A stretch of DNA of 64,000 bases from Paratinospora sagittata (taxonomy: Eukaryota; Streptophyta; Magnoliopsida; Ranunculales; Menispermaceae): NCBI GenBank assembly GCA_035771175.1, contig CM069604.1, positions 16,121,115 to 16,185,114 of the forward strand, read 5' to 3'. This document shows positions 12,601 through 24,600 of this stretch, one piece after another; the first letter of the stretch is position 1, and each line of letters starts with the position of its first letter. The notes under the pieces are model-generated. The model did not search any database, had not been told where the DNA came from, and was given only the letters and a program-made list of their open reading frames with translations. Position numbers and translations under genes: made by a program.

Positions 12601-15600
12601 CCTTGAAATTCGAAAATGACATCAGTTCATAGCTCCGACTAGTTTACAAGGGTATCGACCACTCAACACAACTTGATGACCTCAGGAATGACAATGACAT
12701 CAGCTCGACATACCGAGCTGACCTGACCTGACCCAACCATATTGACAATTGGATAAGGACGATGCGAGACCCACCGCACCAAATCTGGGATTCTGAGCAT
12801 ATAATATGGCGCCACGTGTTGCCGCCAACCTAGCCAAAGATCCCACCTCTATAAATACACCATTAACCCCTTATTAATGAGGTAAGTTATTAATTACTTC
12901 AGTTAGTGGGCTCTTGATTACTCAAAGAGCTTGGAACTGACTTAGGCATCAGAGGGTCTTTGGTCGGCACCACACTGGTGCTACTTATGATAGCCTATTC
13001 TCCTTCTTTCTCTCTCATGGGTCGAGGTACTTAGCAGACGAGTAGACAGCTTGGAGCGGAACCGCTCAGTACGTTCCATCCACATTATTACTCTCTAGTG
13101 TTGATTAAATCTTGCACCAACATAAGGTGTTGTCTGGACCAGGATTTTTGCACCCCTAATTTTAAATATAATTTTAGTAATGTAAATGGCTATAATGATT
13201 TAAGTAATCAACTTTTCCCAATACTTCTACCCATATTCTTATTTCTATTGACCTTAAAAAATCTATATGTTATTTACATTAATGCCAAAAGTTGGATCGT
13301 TCATGGTGTAATCATGTTTCCATTCTTCCAGAAGTATTGCTAAAAAATTTATTATTATTTTTTCTATTTTAAAATATAGTTTTAATGATGTAAAAGTAAT
13401 GTAGTAATTTAAGTATTCAACTTTTTCTACTACATATAACAATGTTCTTTGCTTCTATTGGACTTGCAAATTGATATGTTTCCAATTTTACCCTTGTCAA
13501 TTATAGCTTTTTACCTTTACCTATCTTGATTCTTATTACAAATAAAAAAATCTCGCTCTTTAACATTCATTCAAACACGGTATCTTTTGTTTCTTTTCTA
13601 AATGATAACAATACCAACTAAAATTTTATTAAATAGTTAAAATCACGTACAATGCACTTGCACTCACACTAGATGACAATAGAACTTCTCATTAACGAGA
13701 TGTCTAGAATAGGTAAGCAAACATCATACATATGTATGTATATTTTGTATATATGTTGATAGGAATGTGTATCTCGAAGATGTTTATTATTTTCTCTTTG
13801 TTCATTTTTAGGAGCAAGTGAGAAGTGGTGATGCTAGCGCAACTGAGTTTTTTGAACTGGGTGCAGTGATGCTAAGGAGAAAATTCTATCCAGCTGCGAC
13901 TAAATATTTGTTACAGGCAATTGAGAAATGGGATGGAAATGATCAAGATCTTGCACAGGTTTGACAGTAACTTTAGACTTCATAACGTTTAAAAATGTTG
14001 GCCCAGATATGTCCAAGAAGGGGGTGAATTGGACACTTAGACAATTTAAAAACAATAACAATGGCAAAAATACAGTGCAAAATATAAACAAATATGCACA
14101 GTTGATTTATAGTGGTTCGGCTACTTGCCTACGTCCACTACGTAACCTCCTTAGTTAAGATTTTAACCTTGTCACTAAGGGATTCTCTTACGGGTGAGAA
14201 TCAAACCGTTACACCTTTTCTCAACTTGTGGGTGTGAGAAAAACCGTTACACTGCTCAGCTTACAGGCGTGAGACCAACCTATCCCAACTTACGGGTGTG
14301 AGACAGACCTAAGTTTTTCTCAACTTACGGGTGTGAGAACTACCGTTTCTCAACTTACGGGTGTGAGAACTACCGTTTCTCAACTTACGGGTGTGAGAAG
14401 ACTTGACCTTGTTGAATATAGAATATCAACTCAGTAGTTTATCTTACTACTGTTACAACCTTGATACAATATACAAGATATGAAATTGAATACAACTGTA
14501 TTCTATGAACTATCTCTCAAATTACTCTTTGAGCAAGAATAATATAAGTTAAAATAGTGCTGAACGATTTGAGTGAAAACAGTTCAAAACTTCAAATAGA
14601 TATTTAGATAAAGATAGAATGTTAGCTTAGTATGAAAATCTTTTGAATATGTAAAGTCTCAAAGAAAACTACCGTGAAAACAGATCGACTTAAACGTTTT
14701 CTTGACCAGATGAAAATTCGACTAACTTTCAAAAAGTGTTTTAGCTCATATAATTTTTGGTGGTCTTAACAAATTGTTAAGTATCTGTATTTATAGACTT
14801 GTAGAGATGAATCTGTTGTTCGTTTGAATTTGAATTTCAAATATGAACGTTTACTCACAACAACTAGAATATACCACGAAAATGGCAACTGCACAATTCA
14901 TGAATATTATGTTTTTCTCCAGATACACGAATAAGGAAAGTCCTAGAAGACGTGGTTCGTGAATCAGAGAATATCTCTTACAAATACAAAAAATTGATTT
15001 TGTTAGAAAAGTTGTTCTGAAAAGGTGGCGAAAAAGACGTACATGTTAAAACAACAAAAATATCATTTCTGTCGTTTTGTTCCTTTGAGGGCGCTCATAG
15101 AACATCAGCGTCCTACTGAACAATAAAGTGAGGGCGTTACTTCACAGTGAGCGTTGTGCTTTGTTTTAAAACGTAAAGCATATGAGGGCGCTACTCAAGA
15201 GTGAGCGTCCTGAACTATTAAAAACGGTATTAAAACAATGTTAAGTGCGCTGTCGGACGGTAAGCGTCTTGAAAGTTATTTAAGTTGATTCTAAAGATGA
15301 GGGCGCTTTTACATAAGTAGCGTCCTGATAATTTATTCAACTTATAACTTATCAGCGTCCTTAAAGATAGAAATCACTTAAAGACAAAAAGATCTTTCAG
15401 CAAGCTGAAACTAAGTCAGCATCATGACATTTTCAAAGGTTGATAAAGGAAAGGTCGCTATTACCAAGTGAGCGCCCTTATTAATCAGATCAATTCAACC
15501 TTGAGCGTCCTTATATTTTATCAGTGTCCTGACTAATCAAGTCCAGGAAGGCGCTGCTAAAACATTAGTGTCTTGAAAGACTTTATAAAAGCTGGTTTTG

Positions 15601-18600
15601 ATTTCTCAATTAAAACTCGATAAAACATCATTGTTTCTTTTAATCAAATAAAATACTTTAGAAATCATAAGGTACGATTAAAATGTTACGATCAAAATAT
15701 GCAAGCGATAAAAATCTTGCTGAGAGTAAGTTGATCGATAAACTTTACATTTTAAGTATTGTCATGGGGTTCATTGAGATAACAAAAAATAGTTATATTC
15801 CATTTTATATAAAAGTTTTGATCAATTATGAGAAGTCCAAAATAGTTGTGGTCCTTTAGGAGACAACACTTTCAGGTGATCATTCTCTGGTCTATGTAAC
15901 ATGTGAAGAGGGCGTCAGCAAGGATATCACTAATTCGGTGTGGCTCAAGGATGCCAATTAGCATGTATGCTTCAATGCTAGTTAGTAAAATGAGCAAGAT
16001 AGTAAAACATTGAGACTAAGATTAGGAAGGAAGAGTTACATGAATCAAAATGGTGTAATTAGATCTATCAATGCCATCATAAAATAGAAACTAGGTCAAA
16101 ATGTGAGTTAATTATATTGGAGTCAATTTTCGGGCATTAAAAATTGATGTCCTACTAGACAAGAACCTTATCCAATTTGAGCTTGGATTCATGCCAATTG
16201 TGTTTCAAGATAATTTTAGTAAAGGTTAGTGATATAGGATAAATGTGATTTCTCAGAAAGAAGAATAGGAAAGGTGCTCACCACCCAAGCAAACACTCGA
16301 AGGGATACAAAAAATAACCACCCAAATACAAGGCTAAAAAACTCACCACTATATGTACTCCACCAAGAGATGCAGTGGTCTGTAAGGGAGTAAACTCACA
16401 AAGGTGATTTCCTATAGACCTTGGAACAACCCTCCAAGCATAAGTGAGTAACTAAGACCATTAAAGTACTTACAAGTTACGTGACACATAATTAAGACTA
16501 TTAAAGAACTTAGTCACAACATTAGTTAAGACACTTAATAAAGAAGCAAATATAGAGATACTTGTTGAGATTTGTTTCCTATTGTTGAGATTTGTTTCCT
16601 ATACAAATTTATTTCCTGTATAGATTTGTTTCCTGTACAGAATTATTTCCTTAAGGATTTATTTCCTTTAAGGAATATAGCAGTTACTAAAATTGTAAAT
16701 GTAGCTATAAGTACATAGCCCTGTATGTCTATATATATGGAGTCCCTCCATTAAGACATTACACAAGAATAAATATCTTTTCCCTTCTCCCGTGGATGTA
16801 GGCCATAAAGCCGAACCACGTTATATCTTTGTGTCTTTTATTATTCTAACATGGTATCAGAGCCCTAGTTTTTATTACTGGGAAATCTGTTTCGGCCTTC
16901 ATCGCTGGAATCATCATTGTCGGCTTCATCGCCGGAATCCTCTTGGGTGGCCTTCCTCTCCGTCGCTGCCGGAATCGTCCATCTGCATCACCGTTGCTGC
17001 TGCTCGTTGCATCTCCGTTGCCGCCGCTGTGTTTCTGAGACACTGTTCATCGTCTTCCTTTTCGTCGATCTACAACTGTTTTCATCTGCAACGCAAATCG
17101 TGCCTGCACTGTTCATCGTCTTCCTTTTTCGATCTGCAACTGTTTTCGTCTGCAACTGTTGCTGTTCATCGTTTCACTGTTCATCGTCTTCCTTTTTCGA
17201 TCTGCAACTATTTTCGTCTGCAACTGTTGCTGCTAATTGCGTCTGCAACTGTTTTCGTCTCACTGTTCATCGTCTTCCTTCGTCTCAACTGTTTTCAATC
17301 CCTGCAACTCAACCTTCACCTTCGTCAGTCTCTTCTTCTCTCTTCTTCGTGCGACTGTTCCTGGTTCCTGGTTCGTGTGAGCCATCAACATTCTGCATCT
17401 CTTCTTCTTTCTTCTTCATCGCGCATCGCGAACTGGTTCGCCTACAACTGCAAACGCATCGCATCGCGATCACTGTTCACTGTTCCTTCTTCTTTCAATC
17501 ACGATCACTGTTCACTGTTCACTCGCGATCATTGTTCACTGTTCCTTCTTCTTTCAATCGCGATCACTGTTCACTGTTCCTTCTTCTATCAATCGCGATT
17601 ACTGTTCACTATTCCTTCTTCTTTCAATCACGATTACTGATTACTGATTACTGTTCACTGTTCGATCTATCTTCGTCTTCAACTGTTTCTTCTTCTTCTT
17701 CTTCACATCTCTGAAGAACGAGAAAAAAAAAGAAAAGAAAAAAGTCGGTTACTTCCGAAACAGTGCAGATAGAAGAAACAATTGATAAAATAGAGAAAGG
17801 AGAACTACTGAACATTCAAGCCGCCTACAGACTTGATGGAAAAAATTATTTGAAGTGGTCTCAGCTGGTACGTACTTTTCTGAAGGGCAGAGGAAAACTA
17901 AGTCATCTTCTGGGCACTGGACCTACACCTGGAGATCCTAAGTTTAGAGCCTGGGATAACGAAGATGCATCTATAATGGCATGGCTATGGAATTCAATGG
18001 CGCCAAATATTAGCGATACATGCATGTTTTTAACTACTGCCAAAGACATTTGGGATGCCGTTCATCAGACATATTCTAAGGCTCATGATGCAGCCCAAGT
18101 GTATGAAATCAAAGTGAAAGTTGGAACAACAAAACAAGGCAACATGACGGTCACTGAATATGCCAATGTCTTGAAAAATCTCTGGCAAGGTGTATTGAGA
18201 CTAAATGCCCTGCAGATGCTGTAATTTTAAAAAACTATATTGAGAAGGATCGAGTCTATGACTTCTTGGCTGGACTCAATGCAGAGTTTGATCAAGTAAG
18301 AGTCCAAACTCTCAGCAAAGAGTTACTAACTCTGAATGAGACTATCTCTGCTATCCGGACTGAAGAAAGCAAAAGAAATGTTATGCTCACACCTCAGAAG
18401 TTGGAAGGCTCAGCTATGATCGCCAATCGGGGAAATGATCAGAGGACACACACTCCGCGCGCTGAATCATCAAAGGTCCCAAATCGAGACAATAGGGACA
18501 ATCTAAGGTGTACTTATTGTCAGAAGATTAGACATACAAGGGAGAAGTGTTGGAAACTTCATGGCAAGCCTTCAACTTCCAATAAAGAGTGGGGTTACAA

Positions 18601-21600
18601 CGGAGGACAGCAGAAAACCAGTGGCCAAGCACATCTGTCTACTGAACCAACAATTGCAGCCTCCCCGGTGACAGACAGATTCAGCCAAGATGATATTGAA
18701 AGATTAAAATCTTTGCTTGGCACTCTTGACAAACCTCAGGTACCTGTTCATTGGCCCATTCAGGTAATTTTCCTATTTCTATTGGATTTAACGTGTCGGA
18801 TAAATCTTTTGCTAACTCTTGGGTTATAGATTCTGGTGCTACTGATCACATGACCAATTCTCCCAATATATTTCATACCTACAACCCATGTCCTAGTAGT
18901 CGGAAAATAGCCACAGCTGATGGATCATTAACCACAGTTGCTGGTATAGGTGATGTTCACATCAGCCCCACCCTTACACTCAGAAATGTTCTTCATGTTC
19001 CTAAACTATCTACCAATCTTATCTCTATTAAAAAATTGACCCATGATCTGAGTTGTAATGTGACCTTTTTCCCTACTTATTGTGCATTTCAGGACCAGAA
19101 CTTGGGGACGATGATTGGACATGCTAAGGAACAGGACGGGTTGTATTACCTTTAGACACTAGTACATCCTATCAAGAGTACCACTTCATTTCTCTCTGCG
19201 CACAAACTTTCCAATAAAGAAAAGCTATGACTCCATCATTGCCTCCTTGGCCATCCTTCTTTTCGATCTCTTAAAGTCATGTTTCCTTTTTTGTTTAAAT
19301 CTCTAAATGTTGAAGATTTTCATTGTGAAGTGTGTGAACTTGCGAAACACAAACGTATATCTTTTCCACTTAGCAATGACAGAAGTTCAGATCCTTTTAA
19401 TCTCATTCATAGTGATATTTGGGGTCCCTCTCCAATCCTTAATGTTTCTGAAGCGCGATGGTTTGTGTCCTTCATTAATGATTGTACTAGAGTCTCGCGG
19501 ATATTCTTATTAAAACAAAAATCCGATGTGAGCTTTATTCTCCCTACCTTCCATAACTTGATACACACCCAGTTTGGTGCTAAAATCAAGAGATTTCGAT
19601 CTGACAATGCTAGAGACTATTTTAATCAAACATTGACCAATTACTTCCAAACCGAGGGGATCATTCATGAATCATCCTGTGTTCACACTCCACAACAAAA
19701 TGGAGTTGCTGAAAGAAAAAACGGTCACCTACTTGATACAACCCGAGCCTTTTTATTTCAGCATAATATGCCTAAGTCCTATTGGGGGGAAGCTGTCCTT
19801 ACTGCAACACATCTTATTAACCGTCTACCATCCCGGACCCTTGATTTCAAAAGTCCTATGGAAAAGCTATGTCAATTTTATCCTAAGCTTAAAATCTCCA
19901 ATAATCTTATACCTAAAATATTCGGGTGTGTTTCATTTGTCCATGTTCACCAACCCAACAGGGGAAAGTTGGACCCTAGAGCTCTTAAGTGTGTTTTTGT
20001 CGGATACTCTTCCACTCAAAAGGGATATAAATGCTATCATCCGCCATCAAAGAAATTCTTTGTCTCAGCCGATGTCACTTTCTATGAACCTGAGCCCTAT
20101 TTTACCGCTCCTTCTCTTCCGGGGGAGAATGTCATCATGGAAGATAAGGATCGGAACTCCCTTGATAACCCTTTTGACCTTTTTGACCCCTTTACTCTCC
20201 AACAAACCACACCCCCTGTACCCAATGACGAACCTAAGGATTGGATGACTGGATAAGTGTACTCAAGGAATAAAGCCGCAGCTCCTGAACCGATGCAAGC
20301 TCAAGAATCTGAACCAATCCCTGAGAATGAGGTAACAAACCCTGAACCCTCCTTACATGTTTCATTAGTTCCTGAAACTAACAATGATCTTTTAGCCTCT
20401 GAACCTGACAATGACCTTCCCATTGCCATTAGAAAGGGAACAAGGGAATGCACTAAACATCCCTTGTATCCATTATCTCATGTTGTATCCTTTGAGAAGT
20501 TTTCACAAACCCATAAGAGTTTCCTTTCCAGCCTGAATAATATCCAGACTCCTACGTCATTATCCGAGGCTTTATCTAATACAAATTGGAAACAAGCTAT
20601 GAATGTGAAAATGGAAGCCCTGGAGAAAAATACAACATGGGAGTTGGTAGACTTGCCTCCAGGAAAGAAACCTGTTGGATGCAAATGGGTTTATACAGTA
20701 AAATACAAAGCAGATGGGTCCCTAGAGCGCTACAAGGCAAGATTGGTAGCCAAAGGATATACTCAGACATATGGTGTGGACTATCAAGAGACATTTGCTC
20801 CAGTTGCAAAAATGAATACTGTGAGACTTCTTTTGTCATTGGCAGCTAATTATGACTGGGATCTGCAACAATTTGATGTAAAAAACGCATTTTTACATGG
20901 GGATTTAGAAGAAGAAATCTATATGGAAGTGCCTCCAGGATTTGACACCACAGATAAAGTGTGCAAATTAAAAAAGGCCCTGTATGGACTTAAGCAATCT
21001 CCGAGGGCATGGTTTGGTCGGTTGCCAAAGTAATGACAAGTATGAGATATAAACAAAGCCAAGGAGATCACACTCTGTTTATTAAGCACTCGACTTCAGG
21101 GGGAGTTACAACTCTATTAGTGTATGTTGATGACATCATCATGACAGGAAACAATGAGAACGAGAGACAAAATTTGAAGCGGTGTTTGACCGAGGAATTT
21201 GAGATCAAGGAATTAGGGAGATTGAAATACTTCCTAGGGATTGAAGTGGCACACTCTAAACATGGAATCTTTATCTCTCAACAGAAGTACATTACAGACC
21301 TTCTTAAAGAAACAGGGAAGCTAGCATGCAAACCAATGAATACTCCTATTGATCTTAATCACAAGCTTGGAGAAGCTGAAGAAGCGCTGACTGTTAATAA
21401 AGAGATGTATCAAAGACTAGTAGGAAGACTCGTCTATCTCTCTCACACAAGACCTGATATTGCATATGCAGTGAGTGTAATAAGTCAGTTTATGCACAAT
21501 CCTAAAGATATTCATTTGCAAGCGGCTAATCGCGTTCTACAGTATCTTAAAGGGACTCCAGGACAGGGTATCTTATTTAAACGACACACATGAATGGTTC

Positions 21601-24600
21601 TTGAAGCATATACTGATTCAGACTATGCTGGTTCAGTAGTTGACAGAAGATCAACTACTAGATATTGTACGTTTCTTGGTGGGAATTTGGTGACATGGCG
21701 AAGTAAAAAACAGAATGTAGTGGCCAGATCTAGTGCTGAAGCAGAATTCCGAGCAATGGCACAAGGGGTTTGTGAGCTATTATGGTTGCAAATAATTTTG
21801 ACAGATTTGAAGATACACTGGGATGGCCCTATGAGACTCTATTGTGACAATAAATCTGCAATTAGCGTTGCCCATAACCCAGTTCAACATGATCGAACCA
21901 AGCATATAGAGATTGATAGACACTTTATTAAAGAGAAGCTTGATAGTGGGTTGATCTGTACTCTCCATATGTGTCTACCAATAATCAGCTCGCCGATATA
22001 CTCACTAAAGGGTTAAATCATACTGCATTTCAAGCAAATGTGTCCAAGCTGGGAATGGTAAACCTTTATTCACCAGCTTGAGGGGGAGTGTTGAGATTTG
22101 TTTCCTATTGTTGAGATTTGTTTCCTATACAAATTTATTTCCTGTATAGATTTGTTTCCTGTACAGAATTATTTCCTTAAGGATTTATTTCCTTTAAGGA
22201 ATATAGCAGTTACTAAAATTGTAAATGTAGCTATAAGTACATAGCCCTGTATGTCTATATATATGGAGTCCCTCCATTAAGACATTACACAAGAATAAAT
22301 ATATTTTCCCTTCTCCCGTGGATGTAGGCCATAAAGCCGAACCACGTTATATCTTTGTGTCTTTTATTATTCTAACGATACTTAGTTGCTTGTCGACTAA
22401 TGCAACTTCCTAGAATAGCTTGATCTGCAACTAAATTTTGCCATTATTTCCAAAATTGTCCTTAATGTCAGATTTTTGAAATTTCCTTTGATTTTGAAAT
22501 TCTAGACACATGTAACTTAACTAGCTGATTGGAGGAATGACTTGTACTCCTAATCTTGAAGTTACTGTCCATATCTAAAGAGACTTCCTTGTCAGCTAGG
22601 GACTTAGACAACTTGACTTTAGTTGAATAAATATAAAAAATGTGCGTGTTTCCCTAAGGTTGCTCCATAAGATTAGGCATATGTCCAGCTTTGGTGTGTG
22701 ATGTAGCTCGGGAAAATCATCCATCTTGATTTCTTTCTAATCCATAGTCAAGTAGGTTGTAGTCTAGTTCCACATGTAGGCTTGATTATCTAGTGCAAAT
22801 CTGACACACTAGCTGGTTTGCTATTTTCATTCTTGTTGTTGTCATCGTGGTTTTAATTTTTGACTAGGGACTATAGAACCTTGATTCTACTGGTAAAAAT
22901 CTTTCTTGTATGGTAATATAACAATTACTTATTATGATGTTACTCTAAAGCACTTCAGTTGGGAACCCTTTGTTTAGTATTGTGTTATTTTTCTTTTTTC
23001 CTTTATTGTCATTTTTTCTTCAAGGGGGAGGGATTGCTTTTTTTAAAAAAAAAATTAAATATGGATTTAATTTGAATTCAGTGAAATAAGATGATTGTCT
23101 GATTGTGTAGGCTTAGTAGGAGGATAAATCAAATGTGATAATGTCTAATGTGTTTAAGGTTAAACTGACCTATGACTTATATTGGAGCATATAATGAAAA
23201 TTCTCTTAACTCTAAATTTTCATCTATTTTTTTGATTTTTTAATCATTAAATTATGAAAGAAATGTGAATGAAAAAAAATACAAAAGTTCCATCAAAGTT
23301 AGGTAAAAGTTTCAAAGATAAATACTTGCTTCAACTTTTGTTAGATAAAGCTCCTAAATAATACAATTAAATAAGATTGGAGCTTAATCTCATATGTAAA
23401 AAAATAAAATAATACAAATTGATGAGTCAATAAAGGAAGAAAGAAAATAATATTCTAGAGCTCTAGTGTTCACTTTATTAAGAAAAGAACATGCAATGTA
23501 TGAACTACATGTAATCAACTCATCAATCTCTAGTATATGTTTAGAGCCAAAACATGAAATATCTTGTTACTAATGTAATTTATGTCAAGGATTATTAAGA
23601 CTATAAATGTTACACTAACCATTAATTTTTATAATTTAATATGTTTTTAGCATACAATCATGTTGCTTTTGTGAATCTTGAAAGAAATGTAGATCTTTCC
23701 AACTTTTAATGAAAACTCTCTGAACTTCTCTAAGTGTTTAACTTCTAAAAAGGGCGGCCCATTGCACGAAGCTCTCGTCTATGTGGGGTTCTGGGGAAGG
23801 GCATTTGTGTCTAAGTGTCAAACTTTTGCAAACACTAAATCCATAGAAAAATCACTCTCCTTGTTCGTTTGTTGCTTGAGCTTTGGACTTGATATGCCTT
23901 GCTAGTGATGAGCCCTAGCATCCAATTGTGATAAACTTCGGCAAGCTTCTTGATGCTGATAACCTTTTTTTTTAGTGACAAGGGCTTATAACATTAATAC
24001 CCAATGCACAAGGTTCCCGGCATTGCTTACAAAGTTGAATGAATATTCTTTGTTTTTTTTCTTCTATCTTTGATGCAATCTTGAGACTTGAGAGTAAGAA
24101 CACAACTTTTTAGCTTACTTCTTTCTCTATTTATCTTTGTACATTTATGGTAGCAGTTTTTTTTTTTTTTTCCAATATATATATTTTTTTCCAATATTTT
24201 TTTTCTACTTTACTCATTGTTTCTTTTTCTCCCTTTATGAAAGTTAAAACAAGGTTATGTGCATTAGTGTGTATGTGTGTAGGTGTGTGTTTCTTTTTAC
24301 TTTTTCTTTTTTTTGGTTCCTCCCCCCCTAGAGATTAGAATTGATTCTTTGTTACATATCGTAGTCATAATATTGTTAGTTCTTGTCATGTCTCTTTTTT
24401 TTTAGCTATTTTAGGTTCTATTTACTTTATTTTGTTCATAGCTTCATAAAATATAAAACTCTCACATAGATGGATTTAATTTCTAATTGACTTATTGTCC
24501 ATGTTGTACATCATATCAAATCTATATTTAGTAATTCAATTTTATACATATCAATACTAATATGTATAAAATAATTAGGTCACTATACATCAAGGGAATG

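Larger units (their letters stand above)
7241..13122 (+). mobile_element. Gypsy A: full-length but decayed Tat-lineage Ty3/gypsy element, 5-bp TSD taagg
   Basis: LTRs at 7241-7827 and 12542-13122 both run from tgttggg to ccaaca. A direct repeat taagg flanks the whole element at 7236-7240 and 13123-13127. The internal part carries gag, protease, reverse transcriptase, RNase H, a second archaeal-type RNase H and the start of integrase, in that order, all broken by stops and frameshifts. The gag pattern and the second RNase H point to the Tat lineage of Ty3/gypsy (established family knowledge). The two LTRs differ at many positions and by small gaps, so the insertion is old. Integrase stops abruptly at the 3' LTR, so the element has an internal deletion. 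Confidence 0.92.
6601..13158. mobile_element. hAT-type non-autonomous element (671 bp) interrupted by gypsy A
   Basis: The left end taggggtggaaaaa (6601-6614) and the right end tttttgcacccct plus a (13145-13158) form an inverted repeat. Both sides are flanked by a perfect 8-bp direct repeat, attttaaa, at 6593-6600 and 13159-13166, the target duplication length of hAT transposons. Subtracting the gypsy element (7241-13122) and its 5-bp duplication leaves 671 bases with no coding sequence. The internal sequence is rich in cgggt/gggtc words, such as gccgggccgggtcc near 6727, as in several plant hAT MITEs. The element was therefore present before gypsy A arrived. Confidence 0.85.
6510..13500. repeat. 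Degenerate 204-bp host tandem duplication, split by later insertions
   Basis: The sequence starting ccaaaagttggatcattcac at 6514 recurs at 13284 as ccaaaagttggatcgttcat. The downstream parts also match: TTTAAATATAATTTTAGTAATG near 13161 against TTTTAAAATATAGTTTTAATG near 13366, each followed by a 'taatttaagta..tcaactttt' stretch. When the hAT element and its 8-bp target duplication are removed, the two starts are about 204 bases apart. The first unit is 6510-6600 plus 13159-13281 and the second is about 13282-13500. Copies differ by many substitutions and small gaps, so the duplication is old and predates the transposon insertions. Confidence 0.65.
5748..13811 (+). other. PYG7 intron 2 (8.1 kb, transposon-filled)
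   Basis: A GT-AG intron between phase-0 exon borders. About 5748-6509 and 13501-13811 is AT-rich intron sequence without recognised features. The rest is a tandemly duplicated host segment, a hAT-type element inside it, and a full-length Tat-type gypsy element inside the hAT element. Removing both insertions leaves an original intron of about 1.5 kb. Confidence 0.85.
13996..15784 (-). mobile_element. Solo LTR, Sirevirus-like family S1, TSD aaaaa
   Basis: The sequence runs from tgttggccca to gataaca and is flanked by aaaaa at 13991-13995 and 15785-15789. No internal region is present. The segment aagggggtgaattgg near the left end, TATA-like tataaatac on the minus strand near 14790, and the length of about 1.8 kb recall Sirevirus (SIRE/Maximus) copia LTRs read on the minus strand, where the LTR 3' end carries a CCAATTCACCCCC motif. 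Family and orientation are inferred from memory. Related copies lie at 25727, 44112 and 47775. Confidence 0.7.
16563..22377 (+). mobile_element. Copia copy 1: full-length Ty1/copia element, near-identical LTRs, TSD atact
   Basis: 5,815 bases with LTRs at 16563-16851 and 22089-22377 that differ at only two of 289 positions (c/a in atatcttttc, and the last base a/g). The target duplication atact lies at 16558-16562 and 22378-22382. The primer site tggtatcagagc and the polypurine tract gagggggag are intact. The order gag, protease, integrase, reverse transcriptase, RNase H marks Ty1/copia. The coding region nevertheless has several frameshifts and stops. Copia copy 2 (25987-31489) is a close relative in the same orientation. 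Confidence 0.96.

Noticed and set aside
14218..14402. CRISPR-like regularly spaced repeats
   Set aside because: The units are contiguous 30-base repeats without unique spacers, inside an LTR of a plant genome.
16792..17714. Two long overlapping plus-strand reading frames (282 and 265 codons)
   Set aside because: They lie in the repetitive pyrimidine-rich leader of copia copy 1 between the LTR and gag. Repeats without stops open several frames at once. The composition is serine/phenylalanine/cysteine-rich without any domain, and copia copy 2 lacks them.
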